A stretch of 64,000 bases of DNA from Arthrobacter alpinus (GCF_900105965.1 NZ_FNTV01000001.1:496001-560000), one strand, 5' to 3'; counted from the first letter of the stretch, positions 53,457 through 63,688 are shown. A program made the numbers and translations. Notes: generated by a model not told the origin, from the sequence alone.

Positions 53457-56400
53457 TTGCATCTAAAAAGTCTTACCGTGCGCGGATTCAAGTCGTTCGC
53501 CTCGGCCACCACCTTCGACTTTGAACCCGGTGTCACAGCCGTAGTAGGCCCCAACGGGTCCGGCAAGTCCAACGTGGTTGATGCGCTGGCCTGGGTCATG
53601 GGGGAACAAGGCGCGAAGACGCTGCGTGGCGGCAAAATGGAAGACGTCATCTTTGCCGGTACCTCCGGCCGCCCACCACTGGGCCGCGCCCACGTTGCCC
53701 TCACGATTGACAACGCCGACGGCGCCCTGCCGATCGACTACGCCGAGGTCACTATCTCACGCACCCTCTTCAGGGCTGGCGGATCCGAGTACGCCATCAA
53801 TGGCACCTCCTGCCGGTTGCTTGATATTCAGGAGCTACTCTCCGACTCCGGTTTGGGCCGGGAGATGCATGTCATTGTGGGACAGGGGCAGCTCGATAAG
53901 GTGTTGCACGCAACGCCGGAGGACCGCCGCGGCTTCATCGAGGAAGCAGCCGGAATCCTCAAACACCGCCGGCGCAAGGAAAAAACGCTGCGCAAGCTGG
54001 AGGCCATGGGGGCAAACCTGGCCAGGCTGAGCGACCTAACCGGGGAGATCCGCCGTCAGCTGACCCCGTTGGGTAAGCAGGCCGCCGTGGCCAGGCGCGC
54101 CCAGTCGGTGCAATTTGATGTCCGTGATGCCAGGGCCCGCCTGCTGGCCGATGACATCGTGACCTTAAGCACCGCCGTCGAACGGGACGAGGCGGCCGAG
54201 TTGGCGCTGAAAAACCGACGAGAACAGGTGGAACGGCAGCTGCAGGCCGGCCGTAAACAGCAGGCCGGGTTGGAACAAGCTGCTGCCGCCGCCACTCCCG
54301 TGCTCAACGCTGCCCGTGACAACTGGTACCAGCTGTGCGCCACCCGTGATCAGCTCAAGGCCTTGGGTGCCCTCGCCGCGGAACGCCAGCGTCACCTGGG
54401 TGCAACGGATGCCGCTCCCGATCCCAGCCGCGATCCGGACCGGCTCGCCGAGCAGGCAGCACGATTGCGCGCCGAGGAAGCCGAGCTGGACATGGCGCTC
54501 GAGGAACGGCGCTATGGACTGGAAACGGCCATGGAGATCAAGGAAGACGCAGAGGCAGCCGTCCGCGCCGAGGAACAGCGTGTGCGTGAGCAAATGCGTG
54601 CCACCGCCGATCGTCGTGAGGGGTTGGCCCGCCTGGCCGGCAAGGTGTCCTCGGCCCGTTCTCGCGTCGAATCGGCAGAAGCTGAGATTGGCCGCCTGCA
54701 CCAGAGCAAGGCAGCCGGCGCGGATCGTCACAGCGCCGCTGTGCAGGAGTTTGCCGCATTGGAATCGCAGGTGGCGGGCGTGGAAGCCGGCGAGGCACGC
54801 CTTGACGCCGACTACGAGGTCGCCGCCGAGGCGCTGGCCGAACTCGACGCCAAGCACCGAGCGGTGAGCGAAGAGCAGCTCGCCGCTGAACGAGAACGCG
54901 ATTCCCTGACCGCAAGGCGTGACGCCCTGGCCATTGGTTTGCTGCGCAAGGATGCCAGCGCCCACCTGCTCGAGGCCCGGCCGGCCGGTGTCCTAGCCTC
55001 CATGGCGCAGCTCGTCCATGTTGTCCCCAGCCATGAAACAGCCATTGCCGCAGCCCTGGACGCCGCAGCCGAAGGTGTTGCCGTGAGCGATCCAGCAGCC
55101 GCGCTCAATGCGCTGGAACTGGTCAAGGAGAACGACGTCGGTCGGGTCACCCTTGTGGTGGCTGGCTCCACCCCTCCGGCTACCAGCTCCTCGAGCGACG
55201 CCGTCTCTCGGCAGACTGCAGCGGTGGTGGCGGCTGGTGCGGTGTCTGGTGCCGCCGTCGGACGTTCACAAGTGCAGGCTCCGGATGAACTTGAGCAAGC
55301 ACTCGATTTCCTCTTGGCTGGCGTTGTGCTGGTTCCCGGCCTGGATCAAGCCAAGGAAGTCCTTGCCCACGATTCCCGGCTGACGGCGGTCACGGCGCAG
55401 GGCGATGTCATCACCACGTTCTACGTCAAGGGCGGTTCAGCGACGGCGCCGTCGCTGTTGGAGCTGCAGGCCGCCGTGGATGAGACCGAGACTTCGCTGC
55501 GGGCGGCCACGGCGCGAGTCGAGCAGGCCCGCTTTGCGTTGGCTGGGTTGCAGGGGCGGCGCGGGGAACTGGCTCAGGCGGAAGCGGATGCGCTCGCATC
55601 GCTTCACGAATCCGACGCACGGCTAGCTGCAGTTGCCGAACGGCTGGGATCGTTGGGGGCTACCTTGCGATCGGCAGCGGGGGAGTCGCAGCGGCATGCC
55701 CAGACGTTGAATGCGGCCACGGAAAACTTGGCCCGGGAGCAGCAGGCCTTGACGGAGATCGCCGCGCGGCTGGCCAAGGCCCAAGAGGCTCCCGCGGAGG
55801 TGGAGCCCTCCATGGAGGAACGCGACACCTTGGCGGCTGCCGCAACGGCGGCCCGCACCGTGGAGATGGAAACCCGGCTTTCCTTGCGCAGCACGGAGGA
55901 GGCGCTCAATACTGCAAGCACCCGGGCTGCCGCCTTGGAACGTGCCGCGGCAACCGAGCGGATGGCCAGGGAGCAAGCCGCCCAGCGCGCCAATCGCAGG
56001 CTTTTTCAGGCAAAGAAGGCGGCCGCTGTGGCCGCGGCAACGAAACATATATTGGTGTTTGTCGAAGAGTCCATCACTTTGGCCGAGCAGGTCCGGGATG
56101 AGGCTGAGGAACAGCGGGCTACCCGCGAGGTGGAGCTCATGGCCGTCCGTGCCGCCACTTTTGAGGCCGAGAAGGAACTGGCCAAACTCACGGACACCGT
56201 CCACAAGGACGAGATGGCCCGGGCCGCCCAACGTTTGCGGATTGAAACACTGGAAAACAAGTCGATTGAGGAACTTGGTCTGAGCGTGGACCACCTTATC
56301 CGTGAGTATGGCCCCGAGACGCTCGTGCCGCTGGGTCCGGGTGTGGTCACCGACAAGTGGGCCGCGCTGCGCGTTGAGGTGGACGCATCCGGGGAACAAA

Positions 56401-57083
56401 TCCGCGAGGGCACCCCCTTTGTGCGCGAGGAGCAGGAAAAACGGCTCAAGCGGGCCGAACGCGATCTGGCCGCATTGGGCAAGGTCAACCCGCTCGCGCT
56501 GGAGGAGTTTGCCGCCCTTGAGGAACGCCACCAGTTCCTCTCGTCACAGCTGGAGGACCTCAAGTCCAGTCGCAGGGACCTCATGGACATCATCAAAGAG
56601 GTGGACCAGCGGGTCGAGGAGGTCTTCACGGCCGCATATGCCGACACCGCCGTGCAATTTGAGCGTGTGTTTGGCCGGCTGTTCCCTGGCGGCGAGGGTC
56701 GGCTGGTCCTGACGGACCCCTCCGACATGCTCACGACCGGCATTGAGGTGGAGGCGCGTCCCGCCGGCAAACGGATTAAACGGCTCTCGCTGCTCTCCGG
56801 TGGGGAGCGCTCGCTGACGGCCGTGGCACTGCTCGTGGCGATCTTCAAGGCCCGCCCCTCGCCGTTCTACGTCATGGATGAGGTGGAGGCCGCGCTGGAT
56901 GACACTAACCTGGGCCGGCTCATCACCATCTTTGAGGAACTGCGCGAGTCCAGCCAGCTCATCATCATCACGCACCAAAAGCGCACCATGGACGTGGCCG
57001 ACGCCCTCTATGGCGTGTCCATGAGGGGCGACGGCGTCTCAACGGTCATCAGCCAGCGGATGGACCGCGCCGCCGCCGGTTAG
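53457..57083 (+). CDS. smc: Chromosome segregation protein SMC
   Basis: 1208 residues from TTG 53457, 8-9 bases after AGGAGAAG. Walker A is GPNGSGKSN (31-39), the hinge lies at about 500-650 between two long coiled coils, and the C-terminal head carries LSGGERSL and the Walker B MDEVEAALDD. It condenses and helps segregate the chromosome with ScpA/ScpB. ftsY, which often follows smc in relatives, is not next to it here. Confidence 0.96.
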   Translation: MHLKSLTVRGFKSFASATTFDFEPGVTAVVGPNGSGKSNVVDALAWVMGEQGAKTLRGGKMEDVIFAGTSGRPPLGRAHVALTIDNADGALPIDYAEVTISRTLFRAGGSEYAINGTSCRLLDIQELLSDSGLGREMHVIVGQGQLDKVLHATPEDRRGFIEEAAGILKHRRRKEKTLRKLEAMGANLARLSDLTGEIRRQLTPLGKQAAVARRAQSVQFDVRDARARLLADDIVTLSTAVERDEAAELALKNRREQVERQLQAGRKQQAGLEQAAAAATPVLNAARDNWYQLCATRDQLKALGALAAERQRHLGATDAAPDPSRDPDRLAEQAARLRAEEAELDMALEERRYGLETAMEIKEDAEAAVRAEEQRVREQMRATADRREGLARLAGKVSSARSRVESAEAEIGRLHQSKAAGADRHSAAVQEFAALESQVAGVEAGEARLDADYEVAAEALAELDAKHRAVSEEQLAAERERDSLTARRDALAIGLLRKDASAHLLEARPAGVLASMAQLVHVVPSHETAIAAALDAAAEGVAVSDPAAALNALELVKENDVGRVTLVVAGSTPPATSSSSDAVSRQTAAVVAAGAVSGAAVGRSQVQAPDELEQALDFLLAGVVLVPGLDQAKEVLAHDSRLTAVTAQGDVITTFYVKGGSATAPSLLELQAAVDETETSLRAATARVEQARFALAGLQGRRGELAQAEADALASLHESDARLAAVAERLGSLGATLRSAAGESQRHAQTLNAATENLAREQQALTEIAARLAKAQEAPAEVEPSMEERDTLAAAATAARTVEMETRLSLRSTEEALNTASTRAAALERAAATERMAREQAAQRANRRLFQAKKAAAVAAATKHILVFVEESITLAEQVRDEAEEQRATREVELMAVRAATFEAEKELAKLTDTVHKDEMARAAQRLRIETLENKSIEELGLSVDHLIREYGPETLVPLGPGVVTDKWAALRVEVDASGEQIREGTPFVREEQEKRLKRAERDLAALGKVNPLALEEFAALEERHQFLSSQLEDLKSSRRDLMDIIKEVDQRVEEVFTAAYADTAVQFERVFGRLFPGGEGRLVLTDPSDMLTTGIEVEARPAGKRIKRLSLLSGGERSLTAVALLVAIFKARPSPFYVMDEVEAALDDTNLGRLITIFEELRESSQLIIITHQKRTMDVADALYGVSMRGDGVSTVISQRMDRAAAG

Positions 57084-57103
57084 CTCGCCGTGCAAGGACC
57101 GTC

Positions 57104-57170
57104 CGTCGAGCTTGTCGAGACCCAACGCTGCATCACTTAACGGCGGGTTTCGCCCAACCCTGCATCAGTT
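57104..57170. repeat. Dispersed-repeat copy and a 32-bp-period direct repeat after smc
   Basis: TCGAGCTTGTCGAGACC near 57106-57122 is a diverged copy of the repeat seen in recG at 32469-32487, in opposite orientation. It runs into two 18-base direct copies, CCCAACGCTGCATCACTT (57121-57138) and CCCAACCCTGCATCAGTT (57153-57170), that differ at two positions. The second copy covers the last bases of the convergent GNAT gene. Confidence 0.5.
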
Positions 57171-57674
57171 TCCCGGAAGATCTTTGCTGAATGCCAGGAA
57201 AGGGAGAGTCTCTGGCGCTGCGTCAACGTCGAAATGGGCCTCATAACCGGTATTGAGGTACAGGCCCCTGGCTTCGGGTTGGCGCGGGCCCGTGGTTAGG
57301 TAGACGCGGCTGTAGCCAAGGTCCACGGCCGTGGCCTCCAGTTCCGCCAGCACGCGGCGCGCAAGGCCGCGGCGGCGATGTTGTGAATGGGTCCATATCC
57401 GCTTAAATTCGGCGGTGTCTTGAGAATAGCGGCGGAAGGCACCGCCTGCCACCGAGACTCCGTTCTCCTGGATGATCAGCACGGCACCGTCCGGCGCGGC
57501 GAATTCTTCCGCCGGGTACTTGTTGAGTTCGGCCGCCGCGTTGCCGGCACCGAACAGATCCGCATACCGGGTCTCGTATTCCACGGCCAGCTCGTCAAGG
57601 AGCGGGCGGACACGATGGTCCGACAAAGGTAGGGACAAGACGGTGAGGTTCTCGGTGTCTACGGGTGTGCTCAT
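57165..57674 (-). CDS. GNAT family N-acetyltransferase
   Basis: A 169-residue acetyltransferase. The acetyl-CoA motif is in IWTHSQHRRRGLARRVLAELEATAVDLGYSRVYLTTGPRQPEARGLY, with the RRRGLA loop. It overlaps the FAD-binding gene upstream by 4 bp. GNAT enzymes next to amino-acid importers and flavin monooxygenases occur in salvage loci for modified sulfur amino acids, which is the context here. Acceptor unknown. Confidence 0.88.
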   Translation of the reverse strand: MSTPVDTENLTVLSLPLSDHRVRPLLDELAVEYETRYADLFGAGNAAAELNKYPAEEFAAPDGAVLIIQENGVSVAGGAFRRYSQDTAEFKRIWTHSQHRRRGLARRVLAELEATAVDLGYSRVYLTTGPRQPEARGLYLNTGYEAHFDVDAAPETLPFLAFSKDLPGN

Positions 57675-59599
57675 GATTGTGTCCTTCCGCTGAGCAGCGT
57701 GAGATCGGTTTTTTCGGCCAAGGCGTGCAACACCAGCCGGGCGAGGGCATCGTTGTCCCGAAAAGGTGCCGCGTTACTGTTTGGGCGGGCAAATGCTCCG
57801 GAACCCCACGCAGATGTGCCAGGGCCCACGGCGAACAGAGTCTTGGCTTGTTCGCCACTGGGACCCACCACCTGATGTGACGCCGTAACGAGCAGGCGTC
57901 CGGTGGAAACTGTACCGTCGGCGGTCAGCAAATGCTGTTCGGTGCCGCCGCCGCTGCCGTGAAGATGGGTCAACACCGGATTGTCGGAGTTGACCACCGT
58001 CGGTGCTGGCAGCCGGGCCTCGATGAATGCCGCAGCCTTGATCCCAGAAACGCCGCCCCCAGCCGTTGCCACAAACAAGCCGGTTGCCTCCTCGGTGGCC
58101 ACTGTGAGCCCGGGGCCCAAGAACTCCAGAAGACCGGCCCGGTGAATGGCCAGGATCTGGCGCAGCCGGTGTGGTGGCGGTCCGGAGTCCACGAAGCTAA
58201 AGAAGCCATGCCACCAACCTTGCACAGCCGCATGCGACCCTGCCGTTAGGCGTTCGGCCGGGACGATGGCCGCGAAGTTCATGTAGGCGCGCAACAGACC
58301 CAGGAACAGGGCCAGTGTTTCTGGATGCTCGTCCCCGTCTCGCAACCGAAGGTCCTTGACAATGTGGGCCATCACGGCGTCGCGAACGGAGTCTTGATCC
58401 GTGAGTGTCGCTGAGGCCAGGGGATGGTCCAGCTGTTCAAAGTCCAGCCATAGAGAGCGTTCGGGAACAGCGGAGGCGACCAGGGCCTCACGATCGGGAC
58501 TGTACCAATCCAACCGGGCAAACTGTGAGGAGAAAACCGCCCAATCCGTATTCACCTGCTCCGGGTTGCCAGTGAAAAGTTCCTGGTAGTAAGCGTGTGC
58601 TGTGTCCTTGGCAATGAGCGGCCACAGGTGGGTGCGGAAATCCAATTCGCTGTGCTTCGCCAGGAGCCGCGTGACAGCATCTTCGGTAAAGAACGGCGCC
58701 GGGCCAAGAGCCTCGCCGCGCAAGGTGGCAGAGATCTTGGAATGGTAGGGAACGCCACGGCGCGAGCCTGCCCACAACCTGGGTTCGCGGCCGGACGGCA
58801 CATAGTCCAGTTCGCCGTCGTCCTTGGCGATGAAACGGCCGCCGCGCCCCTCCATCAGCAAGACTACGAGGTCAACGAAGGCCAGGCCCATGCCGGAAAC
58901 GATCACGTCCTCACCCGGTGTCAGCGCGGAATAATCCACATCGGTGGTGTAAGCAGGTGCGGCATGGAAACGGCCGTGTCTGGCCGCGAACGTTGCGAAT
59001 TCCGCCGATCGGCCGTGCACCTTCGCATCGCTGTGGCCCACGGCAAGCACCACGGCATCTGCCTCCACCCGTGCTCCGCCAGCCAGGGTGACAACATGGC
59101 CACCATCGCCGGAGGGTGAGATGACACGAGCGGTGTCGTGATGAATGGTGACAGTGGCGTGTGGTGCGAGAGCGGCCACGGCTCGCCGGAAAAACCACTC
59201 CAGATAGGCGCTGTTGAGTTGACGGGTAGGGAAGGATGCGCGCGTCAATTCCGCAGCCTGCACCTTTAGGTGGTGCGGCAATTTCGGCGCATCGCTCAAG
59301 GTCCCGGCCGTGATGGCGGCCGCCCATTGGGCCAGATCGGGGCCATCGGCCACGGGACCCGCGCACACCACGGAGGCATCGGTAAACATGGTCACATCCC
59401 CGGCCGTGGAATTGAGCATCAGCCCGGGGTCCTGGTCAAAGCGCCAGATCCGGCCTGAACCGGCGCGGAACGGCTCCACCACGTGGATGTTCACGGACCC
59501 GGAGCTGAGTTCGGCAGCATTGGCGCCGAGGCGTTCCAAAATACCGGCTGTTCGTGGCCCGCCGCCAATGAAGACGAGGTTCCTATCGTGGCGAGGCAT
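57671..59599 (-). CDS. FAD/NAD(P)-binding protein
   Basis: A 642-residue flavoprotein with an N-terminal dinucleotide motif (VFIGGGPRTAGILERL), a second conserved stretch RIWRFDQDPGLMLNSTAGDVTMF, and VVLAVGHSDAK in the middle. It belongs to the large actinobacterial FAD-NAD(P)-binding group (NAD_binding_9-like), related to lysine/ornithine monooxygenase folds. The C-terminal 200 residues have GLFVATAGGGVSGIKAAAFIEARLP. It is divergent from the amino-acid importer; substrate unknown. Confidence 0.87.
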   Translation of the reverse strand: MPRHDRNLVFIGGGPRTAGILERLGANAAELSSGSVNIHVVEPFRAGSGRIWRFDQDPGLMLNSTAGDVTMFTDASVVCAGPVADGPDLAQWAAAITAGTLSDAPKLPHHLKVQAAELTRASFPTRQLNSAYLEWFFRRAVAALAPHATVTIHHDTARVISPSGDGGHVVTLAGGARVEADAVVLAVGHSDAKVHGRSAEFATFAARHGRFHAAPAYTTDVDYSALTPGEDVIVSGMGLAFVDLVVLLMEGRGGRFIAKDDGELDYVPSGREPRLWAGSRRGVPYHSKISATLRGEALGPAPFFTEDAVTRLLAKHSELDFRTHLWPLIAKDTAHAYYQELFTGNPEQVNTDWAVFSSQFARLDWYSPDREALVASAVPERSLWLDFEQLDHPLASATLTDQDSVRDAVMAHIVKDLRLRDGDEHPETLALFLGLLRAYMNFAAIVPAERLTAGSHAAVQGWWHGFFSFVDSGPPPHRLRQILAIHRAGLLEFLGPGLTVATEEATGLFVATAGGGVSGIKAAAFIEARLPAPTVVNSDNPVLTHLHGSGGGTEQHLLTADGTVSTGRLLVTASHQVVGPSGEQAKTLFAVGPGTSAWGSGAFARPNSNAAPFRDNDALARLVLHALAEKTDLTLLSGRTQS

Positions 59600-59893
59600 G
59601 AGAGCTCCTAGCGCTGCCGGTGGTCTCGCAAGATGGCCTGCGGAGCACCTCTACGGAATGGGTGGATTCCCCATGCTAGGGCGCCGCGAAGGGGCCCAAA
59701 AAGGTGGCTGTCATGCCCGTTCACCGCCGTTCACAGGGCGTCATTCTGCGTTCACGAACCGACATGTGACGCCGTGCGTCCCATCATGAAGCAGTGCAAC
59801 GGGTGCCTTGGACGATGCCCAAAATGGCGCCTAGATTTGCAGCCATCGAGCAAGTAAAGAGTCAGTCAGGCACAGGAAGAATCGAGGTGGCTC
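59600..59893. promoter_or_regulatory. Divergent control region with three GTTCAC boxes
   Basis: No gene is seen in these 294 bases apart from an 18-codon frame (59713 on, MPVHRRSQ...) of doubtful meaning. GTTCAC occurs at 59719, 59729 and 59750 on the plus strand, 10 and 21 bases apart, so all copies face the same side of the helix. The spacing differs by one base from a Pho box. A regulator of the divergent importer and flavoprotein genes may bind here. Confidence 0.45.
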
Positions 59894-60970
59894 ATGGGCT
59901 ACGCACCAACCGAGGTGGGCACATCGGCCACCCAGACAGATGAGGCCGCCCCAGGGCAGAACATCCCAGCAAAGCACGACGCCGGCACGGCAGCTGGCGG
60001 CAGGGGTGCCACGGTGCCACCCAAGACTGGGACGGGCGGCGGCGTTCCGCCACGCGCTGTTGCCGATTACTCAGGCTACAAACTGGTAGCCGCCAAACAT
60101 CCCTGGCGTTGGGTTGGCACGGTGGTGGTGGCCCTTGGCCTGGCAGCGATCCTGTGGTCGCTGGCCACCAACCCGCGCTGGGAATGGGATGTGGTGGCGC
60201 AGTGGTTCACGGCAGAATCCGTGATCCGCGGTTTGGGTGAAACGTTGAAACTGACGGTCATCGCCGGAGCGCTCGGCTTTGTGTTGGGCTTTATTTTGGC
60301 GCTCATGCGGCTTTCAGCCTCGCCATTGTTGGTCTCGGTGTCCTGGACGTTCTCCTGGATCTTCCGATCCACACCTCTGTTGGTGCAGATGCTGCTCTGG
60401 TACAACCTCGGCTATCTCTACGAAAAGATCAGCCTCGGCATCCCTTTCACCAGCGTGACGTTCTTCGAGGTTCAAACCACCACACTGATCAGTCAATTTG
60501 CCGCGGCCATCCTGGGCCTGACGCTGAATCAGGCCGCGTACTCGGCGGAGATCATTCGCGGCGGCATCCTCTCCGTGGATCAGGGACAGCTTGAGGCGGC
60601 GTCGGCGCTGGGCATCCCGGCCTGGCGCAGATCCACACGGATCGTCCTGCCGCAGGCCATGCGCTCCATTCTCCCCACGGCGTTCAACGAGATCATCGGC
60701 CTCGTCAAGGGCACCTCCATTGTCTATGTGCTGGCGTACTCGGAGCTGTTCTACACCGTGCAGGTCATTTACAACCGCACACAGCAGGTTCTGCCCCTGC
60801 TGCTCGTGGCAACGCTTTGGTACATCGTGATCACCTCGGTGCTGAGTGTTTTCCAGTACTACATCGAACGGCACTACGCCAAGGGAGCTGTGCGCACGCT
60901 GCCGCTGACGCCGCTGCAGAAAGCCAAGAAGTTCTTCACCATCCGCACCAACGCCAAGGACCTGCGATGA
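59894..60970 (+). CDS. Polar amino-acid ABC transporter permease
   Basis: A 358-residue His/Glu-type permease. A soluble Gly/Thr-rich N-terminal part (about 60 residues) precedes the membrane domain. The core has ETLKLTVIAGALGFVLGFILALMR, the family motif FRSTPLLVQMLLWY, and the EAA loop GQLEAASALGIPAWRRSTRIVLPQAMR. It overlaps the ATPase gene by 4 bp (ATGA). With the next two genes it forms a complete importer. Confidence 0.93.
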   Translation: MGYAPTEVGTSATQTDEAAPGQNIPAKHDAGTAAGGRGATVPPKTGTGGGVPPRAVADYSGYKLVAAKHPWRWVGTVVVALGLAAILWSLATNPRWEWDVVAQWFTAESVIRGLGETLKLTVIAGALGFVLGFILALMRLSASPLLVSVSWTFSWIFRSTPLLVQMLLWYNLGYLYEKISLGIPFTSVTFFEVQTTTLISQFAAAILGLTLNQAAYSAEIIRGGILSVDQGQLEAASALGIPAWRRSTRIVLPQAMRSILPTAFNEIIGLVKGTSIVYVLAYSELFYTVQVIYNRTQQVLPLLLVATLWYIVITSVLSVFQYYIERHYAKGAVRTLPLTPLQKAKKFFTIRTNAKDLR

Positions 60971-61785
60971 CCATCACCGAAACACAGGCTCCGGCGCCTA
61001 CCAGCACACGCGGCCTGGTGGAGATTACCGATGTCCACAAAAGCTTTGGCGCATTGCATGTCCTCAAAGGTGTGTCCCTGACGGTGGAGCCCGGGGCAGT
61101 GACAGCCATTCTTGGCCCGTCGGGCTCAGGGAAGTCAACGCTGCTACGCACCATCAATCACCTCGAAAAGGTGGATTCTGGTTACATCGCCATCGATGGC
61201 TCCCTGGTGGGTTACAAAAAGCGCGGACACAGCCTGCATGAACTCCGCGAAAAGGAGATCCTCAAGCAACGCACCGAGATCGGCATGGTGTTTCAGAACT
61301 TCAATCTCTTTGGTCACCTCACCGCGCTGGAGAACGTGACGGAGGCACCCGTCGTGGCGCAGGGCAAGACCAAAGCCGAGGCCCGCCGTCGTGGTTTGGA
61401 ATTGTTGGAACGGGTGGGCCTCAAAGACAAAGCACAGGCCTACCCGCGCCAACTCTCCGGCGGGCAGCAACAGCGCGTGGCCATTGCCCGGGCACTGGCG
61501 CTGGATCCGAAGATCCTGCTTTTCGACGAGCCCACCAGCGCCCTTGACCCGGAACTGGTCAACGAGGTCCTGGACGTCATTCGCGAACTGGCCACCTCCG
61601 GCACCACCTTGATCATTGTCACGCACGAGATGGGCTTTGCCCGCGACGTGGCAGACACGGTGGTCTTCATGGACCAGGGCCAGATCGTGGAGAGCGGCAC
61701 TCCGGCGGAGATCTTCGCCAATCCACAGCAGGAGCGCACCAAGAGCTTCTTCTCCAAAATCATTGAACCAGCCTTCAACATCTAA
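60967..61785 (+). CDS. Amino-acid ABC transporter ATP-binding protein
   Basis: A 272-residue GlnQ-type ATPase from ATG 60967. Walker [11 protein letters not shown]-loop [18 protein letters not shown], signature [15 protein letters not shown], Walker [15 protein letters not shown] and switch [13 protein letters not shown] are all intact. It energises the permease encoded just upstream. Confidence 0.95.
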   Translation: MTITETQAPAPTSTRGLVEITDVHKSFGALHVLKGVSLTVEPGAVTAILGPSGSGKSTLLRTINHLEKVDSGYIAIDGSLVGYKKRGHSLHELREKEILKQRTEIGMVFQNFNLFGHLTALENVTEAPVVAQGKTKAEARRRGLELLERVGLKDKAQAYPRQLSGGQQQRVAIARALALDPKILLFDEPTSALDPELVNEVLDVIRELATSGTTLIIVTHEMGFARDVADTVVFMDQGQIVESGTPAEIFANPQQERTKSFFSKIIEPAFNI

Positions 61786-61795
61786 GGAACATCTC

Positions 61796-62788
61796 ATGTC
61801 ACAGCCTTCCCCTCGCCTTCGCACCCTCGCCGTGCTTCCCGCCGTCGTCCTTGCCGGCATGGCAGTGCTGACGGGCTGCTCCGATCCCGGGGCCCAGGCC
61901 GCGAGCAGTGATTCGACGACGGCGGCCGCCAACGGTGTGGTCTACAACAGTTCCCCTGAGCAGAACCGCATCCGTGCCGAGAAGGATGCCGCCCTGGTGG
62001 CGGAGGTGCCCGCGGCCATCGCCAAGGATGGCAAACTCACCGTGGGAACCACGGCTGGATCGGTGCCGCTGAGTTTTTACGCAACGGACAACAAGACGCC
62101 CGTCGGCTCGGAACTCGATCTTGCCCAGCTGGTGGCGGACAAGCTTGGCTTGGAACTGGATGTTCAGGTCACGGCATGGGAGAACTGGCCGCTCAAGACC
62201 CAATCCGGTGACCTGGAGGTGGTGTTCTCCAATGTGGGCATCAATGCCGACCGCGTGAAGCTCTTTGACTTTTCCACCTACCGGGCCGCCTACATGGCCT
62301 TTGAAGCCAAGAGCACCTCAAACCATGACATCAAGGGCTCCGACGACATCTCCGGGTTGAAGATCTCCGTAGGATCGGGCACCAATCAGGAAAAGATCCT
62401 GCTCGCCTGGAACAAGGAGCTGGTTGCCAAGGGCAAGGCTCCGGCCGAGCTGCAGTACTACTCATCCGACGCGGACACCATTTTGGCGCTGGGTTCCGGG
62501 CGCACGGACGTCAATATCACGCCCTACCCCTCCGCCGTGTACCGCACCAACACCCGCGATGATCTGAAAATCGTGGGCAAGGTCAACGCGGGCTGGCCCA
62601 ATGAAACTCTCGTGGCGGCCACCACCCTCAAGGACAACGGCCTGGCGCCAGCCATCACCGATGCCTTGAACGCCGTGATCAAGGATGGCAGCTATGGGAA
62701 GGTCCTGGCTCGCTGGGGTCTGAGCGAGGAAGCTCTCCCGGCCGCCGAAACCATTACCGCAGCCAATTACAAGGCAGGCGCCAAATGA
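61796..62788 (+). CDS. Amino-acid ABC transporter substrate-binding lipoprotein
   Basis: 330 residues from ATG 61796, preceded by AAGGAACATCTC. The lipoprotein signal ends in VLTGC. The type 3 solute-binding core is visible: GKLTVGTTAGSVPLSFYATDNKTPVGSELDLAQLVADKLGLELDVQ, then VVFSNVGINADRVKLFDFSTYRAAYMAF. It probably binds an amino acid or derivative. It follows the ATPase by 10 bp. Confidence 0.93.
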   Translation: MSQPSPRLRTLAVLPAVVLAGMAVLTGCSDPGAQAASSDSTTAAANGVVYNSSPEQNRIRAEKDAALVAEVPAAIAKDGKLTVGTTAGSVPLSFYATDNKTPVGSELDLAQLVADKLGLELDVQVTAWENWPLKTQSGDLEVVFSNVGINADRVKLFDFSTYRAAYMAFEAKSTSNHDIKGSDDISGLKISVGSGTNQEKILLAWNKELVAKGKAPAELQYYSSDADTILALGSGRTDVNITPYPSAVYRTNTRDDLKIVGKVNAGWPNETLVAATTLKDNGLAPAITDALNAVIKDGSYGKVLARWGLSEEALPAAETITAANYKAGAK

Positions 62789-62839
62789 CCTCGCAGCCAA
62801 GGAACGTTCCCGAAGAACAATTCACGCACAGGAGTAACC

Positions 62840-63688
62840 ATGTCTACACCCACTGATACTCGCCTTGATGTATTCACCACGCAGTGGCAGCACTGGCACG
62901 ACGCCCACGAAAAACTGCGCAGTGATCCCCACGGTTTCCTGGCCGTCACGGATCTGCACTGGCTCACCGCCGACCCCGCGGAGCTTGCCGGCGCGCCGGG
63001 GAAGTGGCGCGTTGCGGACGACGCCGTTCATCTCACCTTGGATGCCGGGGAAAGCCTGCTCCGCGACGGCGTGGAGCTCAACACCCCTGAAGCACTGAAC
63101 GCGGACGGCGAACTGGTCTTTGGGCCCATCGCCGAACGTGACGGCTTCAACCTCGGTTATGGCCAGAGTGTGCTGGAACTGGCCAAGCGCGGAGGCGGAT
63201 ACATTCTCCGACCCCGCGATCCGAACAACGCGTTGCTGCGCCACTACCGCGGCACACCAAGCTACGCCCCGGATGATCAGTTTGCGCTCGCAGCAACCTA
63301 TGTTCCCTTCCGCCAACCGCGCGAAACAACCGTTGGCGCCGCCGTCGAAGGTATTGCGCATGTGTACCAGGCCCCAGGCCAAGTGAAATTCAAGATCAAC
63401 GGACAAGAGCTGGAGCTGACAGCATTCAACGGATCGGCACCGGGTACTTTCCAGGTGTTGTTTACGGACCAGACCTCGGGGGACACCACATATGCGGCCA
63501 ACCGGTCCCTGACGTTTGCTGCTCCGGAGGAGGGAGGCTCGGTGTCACTTGATTTCAACCGCGCCGTGAATCTGCCCTGTGCCTATACGGACCTGGCCAC
63601 CTGCCCGTTGCCGCCAGCCGAAAACCACCTTCCTGTCTCGATCGCCGCTGGCGAGAAGACCCCCTTTGAACGAGAGGCCGCCGCATGA
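62840..63688 (+). CDS. DUF1684 family protein
   Basis: A 282-residue soluble protein. The N-terminal helix WQHWHDAHEKLRSDPHGFLAVTDLHWL and the end region RAVNLPCAYTDLATCPLPPAENHLPVSIAAGEK are typical of DUF1684, a family of unknown function found with flavin monooxygenases and amino-acid importers. It overlaps the next gene by 4 bp (ATGA), so it is in the importer operon. Confidence 0.9.
   Translation: MSTPTDTRLDVFTTQWQHWHDAHEKLRSDPHGFLAVTDLHWLTADPAELAGAPGKWRVADDAVHLTLDAGESLLRDGVELNTPEALNADGELVFGPIAERDGFNLGYGQSVLELAKRGGGYILRPRDPNNALLRHYRGTPSYAPDDQFALAATYVPFRQPRETTVGAAVEGIAHVYQAPGQVKFKINGQELELTAFNGSAPGTFQVLFTDQTSGDTTYAANRSLTFAAPEEGGSVSLDFNRAVNLPCAYTDLATCPLPPAENHLPVSIAAGEKTPFEREAAA

Noticed and set aside
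59713..59769. An 18-codon frame (MPVHRRSQ...) upstream of the amino-acid importer, as a possible leader peptide
   Set aside because: It has no run of a regulating amino acid, no clear ribosome site and no terminator/antiterminator pair, so it is mentioned only in the control-region entry.
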